Shown one piece after another: positions 1-7,382 of a DNA stretch of 64,000 nt. The translations under genes and the position numbers were made by a program. Numbering within the stretch: the first letter of the stretch is position 1; every line of letters begins with the position of its first letter. The DNA lies in the NCBI GenBank assembly GCA_046155615.1, contig JBJXFP010000154.1, forward strand, positions 1 to 64,000, read 5' to 3'. This stretch comes from JANNVZ01 sp046155615. Its GTDB lineage: Bacteria; Bacteroidota; Bacteroidia; Flavobacteriales_D; Sanyastnellaceae. Under the pieces are notes generated by a model. It was not told the origin of the DNA, searched no databases, and was given only the letters and a program-made list of their open reading frames with translations.

Positions 1-749
1 GCATACATCTTCCCCACTGCATTCCAATTCACAATACTCATGAAAGCAGTGATGTAGTCCGCACGTTTGTTTTGATAGTTCAGGTAGTAGGCATGTTCCC
101 ACACATCAATTCCGAGTATGGGCGTTCCGGGTTTTTCTACCACATACTTCATCAGTGGATTGTCCTGATTGGGTGTGGATGAAATGAATAGTTTTTTATC
201 GGCATCCACACTGAGCCAGGCCCAGCCACTGCCGAAGCGGTTTTTTGCAGCCTCTGTAAACTGCTTGTTGAATTCTTCAAACGATCCGAATTGCGCCTTT
301 AGTGCTTTCATAAGTTCGCCATCCATGGCTGAGCCACCCGGGGCTATCCACTTCCAGAATTGAGTGTGGTTGTAATGTCCGCCTCCATTGTTGCGCACTG
401 CGGTATCACCTTCCATCACCAGTGCACATATTTCTTCTAACGTATAACCACTCTCGTGAAACGGCATACCGCCCAATGCTTTGTTCAGGTTGTTTACATA
501 AGCTGCATGGTGCTTATCGTGGTGTATCTCCATGGTCATAACATCGATGGATGGCTCCAGCGCATTGGTGGCAAAGCCCAATGCAGGCAATGTGAATTCG
601 GTTAGTGGCGCAGGTGACACAGGGACTATTGCATCCATAGCTGTTTCGCTGGCAGCAGTCACTTGTTTGGGCTTGCAGGCCATCATCGGGCTGATGATGA
701 CTCCGGCACTGATGATGCCTGCTTGTTTCAGAAACTCACGCTTTTTCAT
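1..749 (-). CDS. Exported Fe/Mn-type superoxide dismutase (C-terminus cut by window edge)
   Basis: Dismutates superoxide to H2O2 and O2. The reverse-strand frame starts at the ATG at 747-749 and runs off the left edge within a few residues of the usual family C-terminus. The metal ligands are visible: a His in EIHHDKHH, a His in GGHYNHTQFW, and Asp and His in GIDVWEHAYY. The GGHYNH motif and the later PNQDNPLM segment resemble the manganese or cambialistic type, but metal choice cannot be read with certainty. The N-terminus is unusual for this normally cytoplasmic enzyme: a basic start with KREFLKQ, a hydrophobic stretch and then MMAC, which looks like a lipobox. It is therefore probably a membrane-anchored lipoprotein facing the periplasm. 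KREFLK resembles a Tat motif with Lys in place of the first Arg. It is divergent from the AsmA gene. Family call is near certain; localisation is inferred. Confidence 0.95.
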   Translation of the reverse strand, partial: MKKREFLKQAGIISAGVIISPMMACKPKQVTAASETAMDAIVPVSPAPLTEFTLPALGFATNALEPSIDVMTMEIHHDKHHAAYVNNLNKALGGMPFHESGYTLEEICALVMEGDTAVRNNGGGHYNHTQFWKWIAPGGSAMDGELMKALKAQFGSFEEFNKQFTEAAKNRFGSGWAWLSVDADKKLFISSTPNQDNPLMKYVVEKPGTPILGIDVWEHAYYLNYQNKRADYITAFMSIVNWNAVGKMY

Positions 750-768
750 GATTCAAACTTATATACAA

Positions 769-869
769 TGGAACACGGATGACACTGATTAGAAAGATCA
801 GCACAGATATTTATTCAATTGGTAGAAAAATCTGTGCAAACCAGTCTAATCCGTCCGATCCGTGTTCCA
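769..869. repeat. About 100-bp imperfect inverted repeat between sod and the AsmA gene
   Basis: The outer arms TGGAACACGGAT (769-780) and ATCCGTGTTCCA (858-869) are perfect complements. Inner segments also pair imperfectly: GATTAGA against TCTAATC and GCACAGAT against ATCTGTGC. The whole forms a long cruciform or hairpin with a short A/T-rich loop near 809-830. It lies in the divergent spacer and looks like an interspersed palindromic element rather than a terminator. No coding frame is credible here. Confidence 0.8.
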
Positions 870-970
870 TCAAAAAACCCATTCAACAGCTTTCTGTCAG
901 GATAAGCCTTTGGCCTGAAATTTTTAGGGCAATCCTTAGTTCTACATTCCACACTCGCTAAAAAAACAGA

Positions 971-3601
971 TTGCGCATTCTCAAAAAAATACTTCTCTGG
1001 TTGCTGGGCATCATCGTGCTGCTGGTGGTGGCGGTGTTTATAGTACTGCGCTATTATGAAGATGATGTGGTGAACTATGCCATCAGTCAGAGCAAAGAGA
1101 AATTCAAAACACGGGTGGAGTTTGGCCCTGCTGATTTGGCATTTTGGGAAACGTTCCCCAATGCGTCCATTCGATTCACGGATGTGTACGTGGAGGAGAC
1201 GTTTGAAACAAAAGACACTTTGCTCTTTGCAAAGAAGGCGCTGCTCGAGTTCAATCTCTTCGATTTGTTCCGTGGCAACTACAACATAAAGGCAGTGGAT
1301 GTGCAAGGCGCCTTGTGCCGCATGAAGGTAGACGAAGAGGGCAAAGACAACTACCACTTCTGGAAAACAGAGGAGAGTGACAGCAGCGAAGTGAAAATGG
1401 ATATTGAGGCATTGCAACTGAGTGATGCCACTGTGGTGTACAGCAACGCCAAGACGCAGTTCTATACTTGGCTTTATGCTGACAATGCTGAGGCAAAGGG
1501 ATTCTTCACCTCTTCGCAATTTGACCTGGATGCGGAAGCAGATGTGCTGCTGCACGACCTGACGAGTGGTGATACGCGCTATGCTAACACACAAACCGTA
1601 GCGCTAATGGCCACACTGAACGTGAACAACGAAAGCGATCAACTGCTGATAAAAGAAAGCGAAGTGGAATGGGGCAAAGCATTGTTCAACACCACCGGAA
1701 GCGTGGACTACAAAAATGAAACGGCCTACGAACTGAACATCACCGCAACGGAGGTGGACTTGCAAGACATCAAATCATCACTGCCACAAAGCACACAACA
1801 AACGCTGGCCAAATACAGTGCTGATGGCGAATTCAACTTTGAGGCAACACTGAAAAAAGCTGCCAAGAAAGAACTGGAAACAAATGTGCACTGCACTATT
1901 AGCAATGGAGAGTTGGAACATGATGACAGTGGTGTGACGCTTGACAACATGCAGTGCGAACTGAAGTACCTGAGTCAGTACCCTGCTGAAATACTCACCA
2001 TTCGCAGCATGAAGGCCAATATGAACACCGGCTATCTGGAAGCCAGCGGCACCATTAAGAATATGAGTGAGCCAGACATAGACCTGCAACTGAATGCGCA
2101 AGCTGACCTCAACGATTTGAAAAACTTCTTCGCGTGGGATACGCTGGATATATGTGAAGGCAATCTGTCGCTGAATGCAAACATGAAAGGCAAACTGAAA
2201 TACATAAAAACAGACAGCACCTACAACTGGAATGCAATACAAACCGCAGGCAATGCACAAGTGAACAGCGCCCGACTGCGCACCCAAAACTCCAACCGTG
2301 AATTTCAGAATGTGCAGATGGCGGTGAACTTCAACAACAAGGATGCGCAGGTACAAAACCTGAGCGGCACTGTGAACGGCAGCGACTTCACCATCAACGG
2401 AACGGTATCCAATCTGCTGCCCTTCCTCACTTCGCCTACCGAACGCATCAGCATGAATGCCAACCTGAATAGCACCCTGCTTGATTTCACCAATCTGCTG
2501 GAAACAGAAGAGAGCACATCGAGCAACGAGGCCTATCACTTCGAGCTGCCGGAGCGTGTGGACTTCCGGCTGAACAGCACGGTGAAAAAATTTGTCTTCA
2601 GAAAATTTGAAGCCACCGACATAAAAGGTGTGGCCGAACTGCGCAACAAACGCTTTGTGGTGGACCCTGTTGCATTCAACACAGCTGATGGCCAGTTCAG
2701 CGCGCAACTCGTATTTGAAGAAGCGAGTGAAACTCTCTTCCGCATGAATTGCCTCGCCACATTGAAAAGCATCAACATTCAAAAACTTTTTACGGAGTTT
2801 GAAAATTTCGACCAGACTTTCATACAAGACCAAAACCTGAAAGGCGATGCGAATGCCACCGTGCAATTTCGCACCATGCTCACCACCGACCTGGAGGTGC
2901 AGATGGACAAAATAGAAAGCCTCATTGACATCAGCATAGAGAATGGTGAACTGAACAATCTGGAATCGCTGCAAGACATAGCCACCTACATACGCGGCAA
3001 CAAGTGGGCAGCACCTTTTGTGGACGAAGACCAATTTGCAGAGAAGATGCGCAACATCAAATTTTCTAAACTGGAAAATGTGATAGAGATAAAAGACCGC
3101 ATGATCACCATTCCGCAAATGGACATCAGCAGCACCGCATTGGACATCAGCGCCAAGGGCACGCACACCTTCGACAATGCGATCAGTTACACCATCGGTT
3201 TCTCGCTGCGCGAGTTGCTGGTGCGCAGGGAAACAGAATGGAATGTGCAGGACGATGGCCTCGGCAAGCGATTGTTTGTTACCATGAAGGGCACCACCGA
3301 AAATCCGGAATTCACCATTGACAAAGACGCTGCGAAAGAGAACCGCCAACAAGAAATGCAAGCCGAAAAACAAAGTGTGAAGGCATTGCTCAAAGAAGAA
3401 TTCGGCCTCTTCAAACGCGACAACAGCATAGGCACTTACAAAGAGCAGACTACACCCAGCGGTGGCACCACCACCATTGACTGGGGCGATGGCGATACGC
3501 CCACCGATAAGAAGAAAGAAGAAAAGCCAAAGGCGACTCCGCCTGCTGAGCCTGACAAGCCGAAGAAAAAAGTGCCCAAGTGGCTGGAGGAGAAAAAGTG
3601 A
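971..3601 (+). CDS. AsmA-family inner-membrane protein
   Basis: An 876-residue protein of the AsmA-like group, which are long bridge-like envelope proteins linked in other bacteria to lipid transport and outer-membrane homeostasis. It starts with a short basic segment and one strong transmembrane helix (about residues 7-27), then a long periplasmic region rich in beta strand, with an AsmA-type C-terminal part around residues 600-780 (SIENGELNNLESLQDIATYI, where an AsmA_2-like domain is expected). The tail from about residue 830 is low-complexity Lys/Pro/Glu. The start chosen is TTG at 971; no in-frame ATG precedes the membrane helix, and a TACATTCC box, one base off the TANNTTYG promoter pattern, sits at 943-950. 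It is monocistronic, followed by a tandem repeat array. The family is clear; the transported substrate is unknown. Confidence 0.85.
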   Translation: MRILKKILLWLLGIIVLLVVAVFIVLRYYEDDVVNYAISQSKEKFKTRVEFGPADLAFWETFPNASIRFTDVYVEETFETKDTLLFAKKALLEFNLFDLFRGNYNIKAVDVQGALCRMKVDEEGKDNYHFWKTEESDSSEVKMDIEALQLSDATVVYSNAKTQFYTWLYADNAEAKGFFTSSQFDLDAEADVLLHDLTSGDTRYANTQTVALMATLNVNNESDQLLIKESEVEWGKALFNTTGSVDYKNETAYELNITATEVDLQDIKSSLPQSTQQTLAKYSADGEFNFEATLKKAAKKELETNVHCTISNGELEHDDSGVTLDNMQCELKYLSQYPAEILTIRSMKANMNTGYLEASGTIKNMSEPDIDLQLNAQADLNDLKNFFAWDTLDICEGNLSLNANMKGKLKYIKTDSTYNWNAIQTAGNAQVNSARLRTQNSNREFQNVQMAVNFNNKDAQVQNLSGTVNGSDFTINGTVSNLLPFLTSPTERISMNANLNSTLLDFTNLLETEESTSSNEAYHFELPERVDFRLNSTVKKFVFRKFEATDIKGVAELRNKRFVVDPVAFNTADGQFSAQLVFEEASETLFRMNCLATLKSINIQKLFTEFENFDQTFIQDQNLKGDANATVQFRTMLTTDLEVQMDKIESLIDISIENGELNNLESLQDIATYIRGNKWAAPFVDEDQFAEKMRNIKFSKLENVIEIKDRMITIPQMDISSTALDISAKGTHTFDNAISYTIGFSLRELLVRRETEWNVQDDGLGKRLFVTMKGTTENPEFTIDKDAAKENRQQEMQAEKQSVKALLKEEFGLFKRDNSIGTYKEQTTPSGGTTTIDWGDGDTPTDKKKEEKPKATPPAEPDKPKKKVPKWLEEKK

Positions 3602-3658
3602 AATGTGGGTGCTACCCTTCTCACTCCTTCGCGACAACCTCATCTACCCCTTATCATA

Positions 3659-3902
3659 TAGCCTCTACCAGACCTGAAAGGACTTATTCGCTTAAGAGTA
3701 TATGACCTGTTAGACATGACAGGCCACATCGGTTTAAGCAGACATGGCTTTTCTGACCAGACAGACCATATTGGCTTAAGAATATATGACCTTTCAGACC
3801 TGACGAGCCATATCAGATTAAATATATATGGCCTACCAGACCTGACAGGCCATATCCGTTTAAGAATATTTGGCCTTTAATGTCTAACAGAGCCGATATG
3901 CC
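3659..3902. repeat. Degenerate 42-bp tandem repeat array, five full units plus a partial one
   Basis: This fills most of the 338-base gap 3602-3939. Units begin at 3659, 3701, 3743, 3785 and 3827, exactly 42 bases apart, with a decayed partial unit from 3869. A typical unit contains the arms TATGGCCT and AGGCCATA (3827-3834 and 3847-3854 in unit 5), so each unit can fold into a small hairpin. Forty-two is a multiple of three, and the plus frame is open from just after a TAG at 3659-3661 to a TAA at about 3878. It reads as a 14-residue repeat of the type YGLPDLTGHIRLRI. No convincing start codon precedes it, so I do not call a gene. Confidence 0.85.
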
Positions 3903-3939
3903 AAGCCGTGACAACTGGTATTGAGTGTATTAGGCCGAT

Positions 3940-4359
3940 TCAGCGTCTTTTCTTCTTGCTTTTGCCTTGCTTCCATTCGGCCATGAAAGCGACCACCTCG
4001 GGGTCAGTCGTTTTTAGAAAAAAACGACTGCTTACTTGGTAGCAATTGAACCTGCCACTCAATGCCGCCTCGTACATCACATGCGGGGAAATACCGTTGA
4101 GCGAAGCGCAGCGGTATATCCACTGCAAAGCCTGTGGCGGTGCAGCCTCGTGCCATGCAGGCGGCTGGTCGGGCAGGTAGTAGAAGTTCATACCGTCAAT
4201 GACCACTTTGCGCATCGCAATGCGCTTGCCCTTGCGCACCCGTTTGCCCTCTCCGGTGGCCTTGGTGTTGGTGCGTCTGTACAGCGAGTCGGGCCTCACT
4301 CCATTGGCGGCTACTGCCTGGGCAGCGGTGTACAGGTTTTCTATCACATGCACTTTCAT
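3940..4359 (-). CDS. Small basic protein of unknown function
   Basis: A 139-residue frame with no family I can name. The N-terminal third (VIENLYTAAQAVAANGVRP) could form a helix-turn-helix-like pair of helices and is followed by a strongly basic stretch, GKRVRKGKRIAMRK. The middle contains aromatic residues and a proline-rich loop (YYLPDQPPAW), and the C-terminus ends KQGKSKKKRR. There is no signal peptide or membrane segment. The charge suggests nucleic acid binding, but that is inference only. It is isolated between the 42-bp repeat array and the divergent acetyltransferase gene. ATG at 4357-4359 is the natural start, with a TTAATTTG-like box about 30 bases upstream. It is probably real because the frame is long, starts cleanly and has protein-like composition. 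Confidence 0.55.
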   Translation of the reverse strand: MKVHVIENLYTAAQAVAANGVRPDSLYRRTNTKATGEGKRVRKGKRIAMRKVVIDGMNFYYLPDQPPAWHEAAPPQALQWIYRCASLNGISPHVMYEAALSGRFNCYQVSSRFFLKTTDPEVVAFMAEWKQGKSKKKRR

Positions 4360-4490
4360 GGTCTTGTTTTTCTTAAGAAATAGAGAATCAAATTAAATGC
4401 GAATTGATTCTTTCCAAGTTTACAAGTAAGAGAAGCCTTTCAGGCCTTAGGATAGAAAGAACATTGCCTGCCCCAACGTTTTGAACAATT

Positions 4491-4511
4491 ATCGAATTTC
4501 GAATATCGAAT
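4491..4511. repeat. Three 7-bp direct repeats of the ATCGAAT type
   Basis: ATCGAAT (4491-4497), TTCGAAT (4498-4504) and ATCGAAT (4505-4511) run head to tail about 20 bases before the acetyltransferase start. The segment also contains the palindrome CGAATTTCG. It could be an operator or just a short simple repeat. Confidence 0.5.
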
Positions 4512-4528
4512 GCCCACAACTTCGCCCC

Positions 4529-5107
4529 ATGCTCCACACATCCTTCGATCCATTCCCCGAGCTGCACACAGAGTGTATGCACTTAGTTGCTTTTCATCCG
4601 CAATATGTGGAGGCCCTGCATGCCTTGCGCAGCCATCCCGATGTAACGCATTATCTGCAGCGCCCGGTGCCCGCAAGCATGGATGAGACAATGGCCAACA
4701 TAGAAATAAACCGTGACCTGGTGAGCAAAGGCGAGGGCATAGCCTGGGTGATGCTGCTGAAAGATACAGGAGCTGTGGTGGGCGTAGTAGGCTTTTGGCG
4801 CATGAAGAAGGAGCACTACCGCGCTGAGGTTGGCTACCTCATGTTTCCCGAATACTGGGGAAAAGGAATGATGAGCGAAGCATTGCAGGCGGCTTTGCGT
4901 TTTGCATTTGAGCAGATGCATGCCCACAGCATTGATGCAGACATTCATCCGGCCAATGGCGCATCAGCAAAAATTCTGGAGCGCAATGGCTTTGTGCGCG
5001 AGGCCTATCTGCGCGAGAATTTTTACTTCAACGGAGAGTTTCATGACAGTGTGTGGTATGGCTTGCTCAAACGTGACTGGGAGGCGGCACAAAAAAAATC
5101 GTCCTGA
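4529..5107 (+). CDS. GNAT-family N-acetyltransferase (RimJ/RimL type)
   Basis: Predicted to transfer an acetyl group from acetyl-CoA to an amine, either a protein N-terminus or a small molecule. From the ATG at 4529 it is 192 residues, the usual RimJ/RimL size. It shows the family pattern: an N-terminal PELHTECMHLVAF strand, a central VVGVVGFWRM strand, AEVGYLMFPEYWGKGMMSEA as the acetyl-CoA binding motif A, and the late NGASAKILERNGFVREA segment. The frame is open to an earlier ATG at 4481, but the extra 16 residues lack family character and overlap the 7-bp repeats, so I prefer 4529. It stands alone, convergent with the Omp28-like gene, and its stop codon lies inside the shared terminator. 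The substrate cannot be deduced. Confidence 0.85.
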   Translation: MLHTSFDPFPELHTECMHLVAFHPQYVEALHALRSHPDVTHYLQRPVPASMDETMANIEINRDLVSKGEGIAWVMLLKDTGAVVGVVGFWRMKKEHYRAEVGYLMFPEYWGKGMMSEALQAALRFAFEQMHAHSIDADIHPANGASAKILERNGFVREAYLRENFYFNGEFHDSVWYGLLKRDWEAAQKKSS

Positions 5108-5129
5108 TGTTTTCACCAGGACGACTTTT
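5099..5129. terminator. Bidirectional hairpin terminator
   Basis: A perfect 8-bp stem, TCGTCCTG (5099-5106) with CAGGACGA (5117-5124), has a run of eight A on its left and TTTT on its right. It can stop transcription from both convergent neighbours. The stop codon of the acetyltransferase gene is within the left arm. Confidence 0.8.
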
Positions 5130-5155
5130 GAAATTCGATTTTTTATATCAAACTA

Positions 5156-7198
5156 TCAATTCTTGATCAGCTTCTTAGTAGTCATCTGCCCATCTGCACT
5201 CATCTTCAAAGTGTAGATGCCTTCGGCCCACTCAGCAGTATTTATGGGAAGGTTGTTGGCACCTGTCAGCTTGCCATAATATTTTGAAGCCACCAGCTTG
5301 CCATCAGTGCTGTACACTTCCATGTTCACCTCTGTTGCATTTTCAAATTGTGTAGTTACAAAGCACACATCAGATGCAGGGTTGGGGTAGATGTTGAAGT
5401 TTGCATCAGGCGCAGCGGTTTCGGTAATGCCTGTTACCACAGTGCCAGCTACAAATCCGTTGGCCACGGCTTCGTCAATGGTGGTTGACATGGCATTTTC
5501 GATGGTGCCGTCAGGTGCTATCACCATGGCTATGATGTGTATGGAGTTTTCATCCCAGCCGGCTGGCAGTGTGAACCAGAAATTGTGAGTAGAGGCATCA
5601 TTTGCATCCTGCATACCTGCGAATGCACCTGGCAAACCTTCGAAAGTGGGGCTGATAACACGCGCCACATGATCGTACACCATTTGGTTGGCAGGCACCG
5701 GGCTTGGCAGGTCTTCGTAGCCGCCCATGTCGCCATTGCCGCCACCTGCATAAGCATTGGCCTGTGCCCATTGCGAGCCTGTGCCTGTTACTCCGTCTTC
5801 AGTCAGTACCAAGGCTACTTTGTAGTTGCCGCTTACATTTTCTAAGAAAGTAGAAGTGGCGCTCACGTTCAGCACGCGTGTGGCAGCGTCCCATGTTGCA
5901 CCGTTTTGTATGGCAACTTTTGGAGCTGTTTGTACCCTTTCCAAAAATGGAATCTGAAACTGTGATGGGTCATACTCAGGACCGCGATCTACAAAGCCGC
6001 TTGGATATCCGCTTATGGATGCGCTGACCGGGCCGTCATAAGTATCTATGGCCATAGGGTCAGCATTGTGCACTGCTATACCTATATATAAGTCGCCAAA
6101 GTGCTCGCTGAGGCGCTCCATGAATACGGTGCCGCGAACACACCACGGGCACCAGGTGCCAGTGCCCTCTTCAGCCACCACGGCTTTGCCGGGGGCAGGT
6201 ACTATCGGGTCCACGTTCACCACTTTCTCATCATCGCTCGCATCATCATCGGTGGCGTTGCCATTCACATTGCTGATGGTGGCTACTGCATCATTCTCAC
6301 CGGCTATCAGGGTAAAGTTGTCAGTCAGGCTCACAGGGTAAAATGCAAGGGAAGCAATGTTTACTCCCGTTACGTTTTCCGTAATGGTGTTGCCGTTGTA
6401 GGTTATTTCCAGGTCAAATGAATTGATGGCGGTGATTCCAAGATTGCGCACTACTACTTGTGGGGCAACAGTCTGCCCTGCCAGGTTGGCCATCAGGTCA
6501 GCGTTTGCACTTAGCTGGTTTATGTTGGTTACTGTGCCGTTCACTGCGGGCACTGTGTAGGGCACATATTCATAGCTTACATCATCTACATAAAACTGGT
6601 TGTTCTGCACAGGGTATATGTCCATGCTTGCTATCTGTGTAGCAGTGTTGGCATAAGAACCTTGCGACACATCATCCACCAGCACCTCCCAGGTGTTGGT
6701 GCTCAGGTCATTTTCCATGCGCAGTTTGAACCACGCATCCTCCGGGAATGATGCAGCAAGCAAGAGCGTGCCGCCAGATGTAAACTGGGCGATGCCACCG
6801 TCAAGGAAATAAACATCAGCAGCCCAGGTAGTGCCTATCACATCTTCCTGCTGAAAGTTGAAGTAAGCACCTGTGCCCGCACTGTTGATGTACATCCACA
6901 TTTCAAGGTTGAATTGGCCCACTGTCATCTCACCGGGGAAGGGCAGCACTATGTCTTGCGGGCCACCTGCCGCAGCAGTAGAGGCGAAGTAAACGGACTT
7001 GGTTCCGCTGTGTGCCATGGCATCGGTCACATCAGCATCGTCAGCGCCACCATCGGGGCTGCCCCAGCTTTCCCACGTGTCGCTGGTGGAGGCCAATGGG
7101 TCGCCTGCATTGTAGCTCTCAAAGTCGTCTGAGAATGATTGGGCATGCACTGTGGCGATGGCCATACATGCAAGCATAGCAAGTAGAATTTTTTTCAT
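5156..7198 (-). CDS. Omp28-like thioredoxin-fold secreted protein with T9SS C-terminal signal
   Basis: A 680-residue surface or secreted protein. A clear signal peptide (MKKILLAMLACMAIATVHAQ) is followed by a lectin/jelly-roll-like N-terminal part to about residue 210, then a CARDB-like beta domain to about residue 330. Next comes an Omp28-type thioredoxin-like domain with a WCPWC redox motif near residue 350 and SGYPSGFVDRG about 55 residues later. The last 80 residues are a type A T9SS sorting domain (FNIYPNPASD..., ending KLIKN), so it should cross the outer membrane through the type IX machine. Omp28 relatives are outer-membrane lipoproteins; this one instead appears to be T9SS cargo. It is a single gene with its own promoter and a shared terminator. 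The redox activity is plausible from the CxxC but unproven. Confidence 0.88.
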   Translation of the reverse strand: MKKILLAMLACMAIATVHAQSFSDDFESYNAGDPLASTSDTWESWGSPDGGADDADVTDAMAHSGTKSVYFASTAAAGGPQDIVLPFPGEMTVGQFNLEMWMYINSAGTGAYFNFQQEDVIGTTWAADVYFLDGGIAQFTSGGTLLLAASFPEDAWFKLRMENDLSTNTWEVLVDDVSQGSYANTATQIASMDIYPVQNNQFYVDDVSYEYVPYTVPAVNGTVTNINQLSANADLMANLAGQTVAPQVVVRNLGITAINSFDLEITYNGNTITENVTGVNIASLAFYPVSLTDNFTLIAGENDAVATISNVNGNATDDDASDDEKVVNVDPIVPAPGKAVVAEEGTGTWCPWCVRGTVFMERLSEHFGDLYIGIAVHNADPMAIDTYDGPVSASISGYPSGFVDRGPEYDPSQFQIPFLERVQTAPKVAIQNGATWDAATRVLNVSATSTFLENVSGNYKVALVLTEDGVTGTGSQWAQANAYAGGGNGDMGGYEDLPSPVPANQMVYDHVARVISPTFEGLPGAFAGMQDANDASTHNFWFTLPAGWDENSIHIIAMVIAPDGTIENAMSTTIDEAVANGFVAGTVVTGITETAAPDANFNIYPNPASDVCFVTTQFENATEVNMEVYSTDGKLVASKYYGKLTGANNLPINTAEWAEGIYTLKMSADGQMTTKKLIKN

Positions 7199-7238
7199 GA
7201 GTCAGATATTGGTTTATTGTAAATAAAAAGGAATAGGC

Positions 7239-7268
7239 CAAATGTAGAAAGTGCTCATGCACCACAAG
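7239..7268 (-). promoter_or_regulatory. Bacteroidota-type promoter for the Omp28-like gene
   Basis: Read on the minus strand, the -7 box TACATTTG (7239-7246) matches TANNTTTG exactly. A CTTG (7265-7268) lies 18 bases upstream, where TTTG is expected. Transcription would start about 30 bases before the ATG. Confidence 0.6.
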
Positions 7269-7382
7269 AAGAAGATTGCGTAAGGCTTGGGTTCTTGTTT
7301 GTAAGGTGTCGCGCCACTTTTTGAATTGCCAACAAACAGAAATCTGACCTTGGGCATGCTGCTAAATTGCCGCACGATTATC

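Noticed and set aside
754..761. TAAGTTTG on the minus strand, an exact -7 box before the superoxide dismutase gene
   Set aside because: It ends only four bases before the ATG and has no -33 element, so it would give a leaderless or truncated message. I did not call it a promoter.
1778..3643. A 621-codon open frame on the minus strand opposite the AsmA gene
   Set aside because: It lies wholly across from a well-supported coding gene, its composition is the mirror of that gene's codon pattern and no protein family is recognisable.
7326..7382. An upstream ATG giving pcrA a 19-residue extension
   Set aside because: The extension lacks family character, and the ATG at 7383 begins the usual PcrA/UvrD N-terminus.
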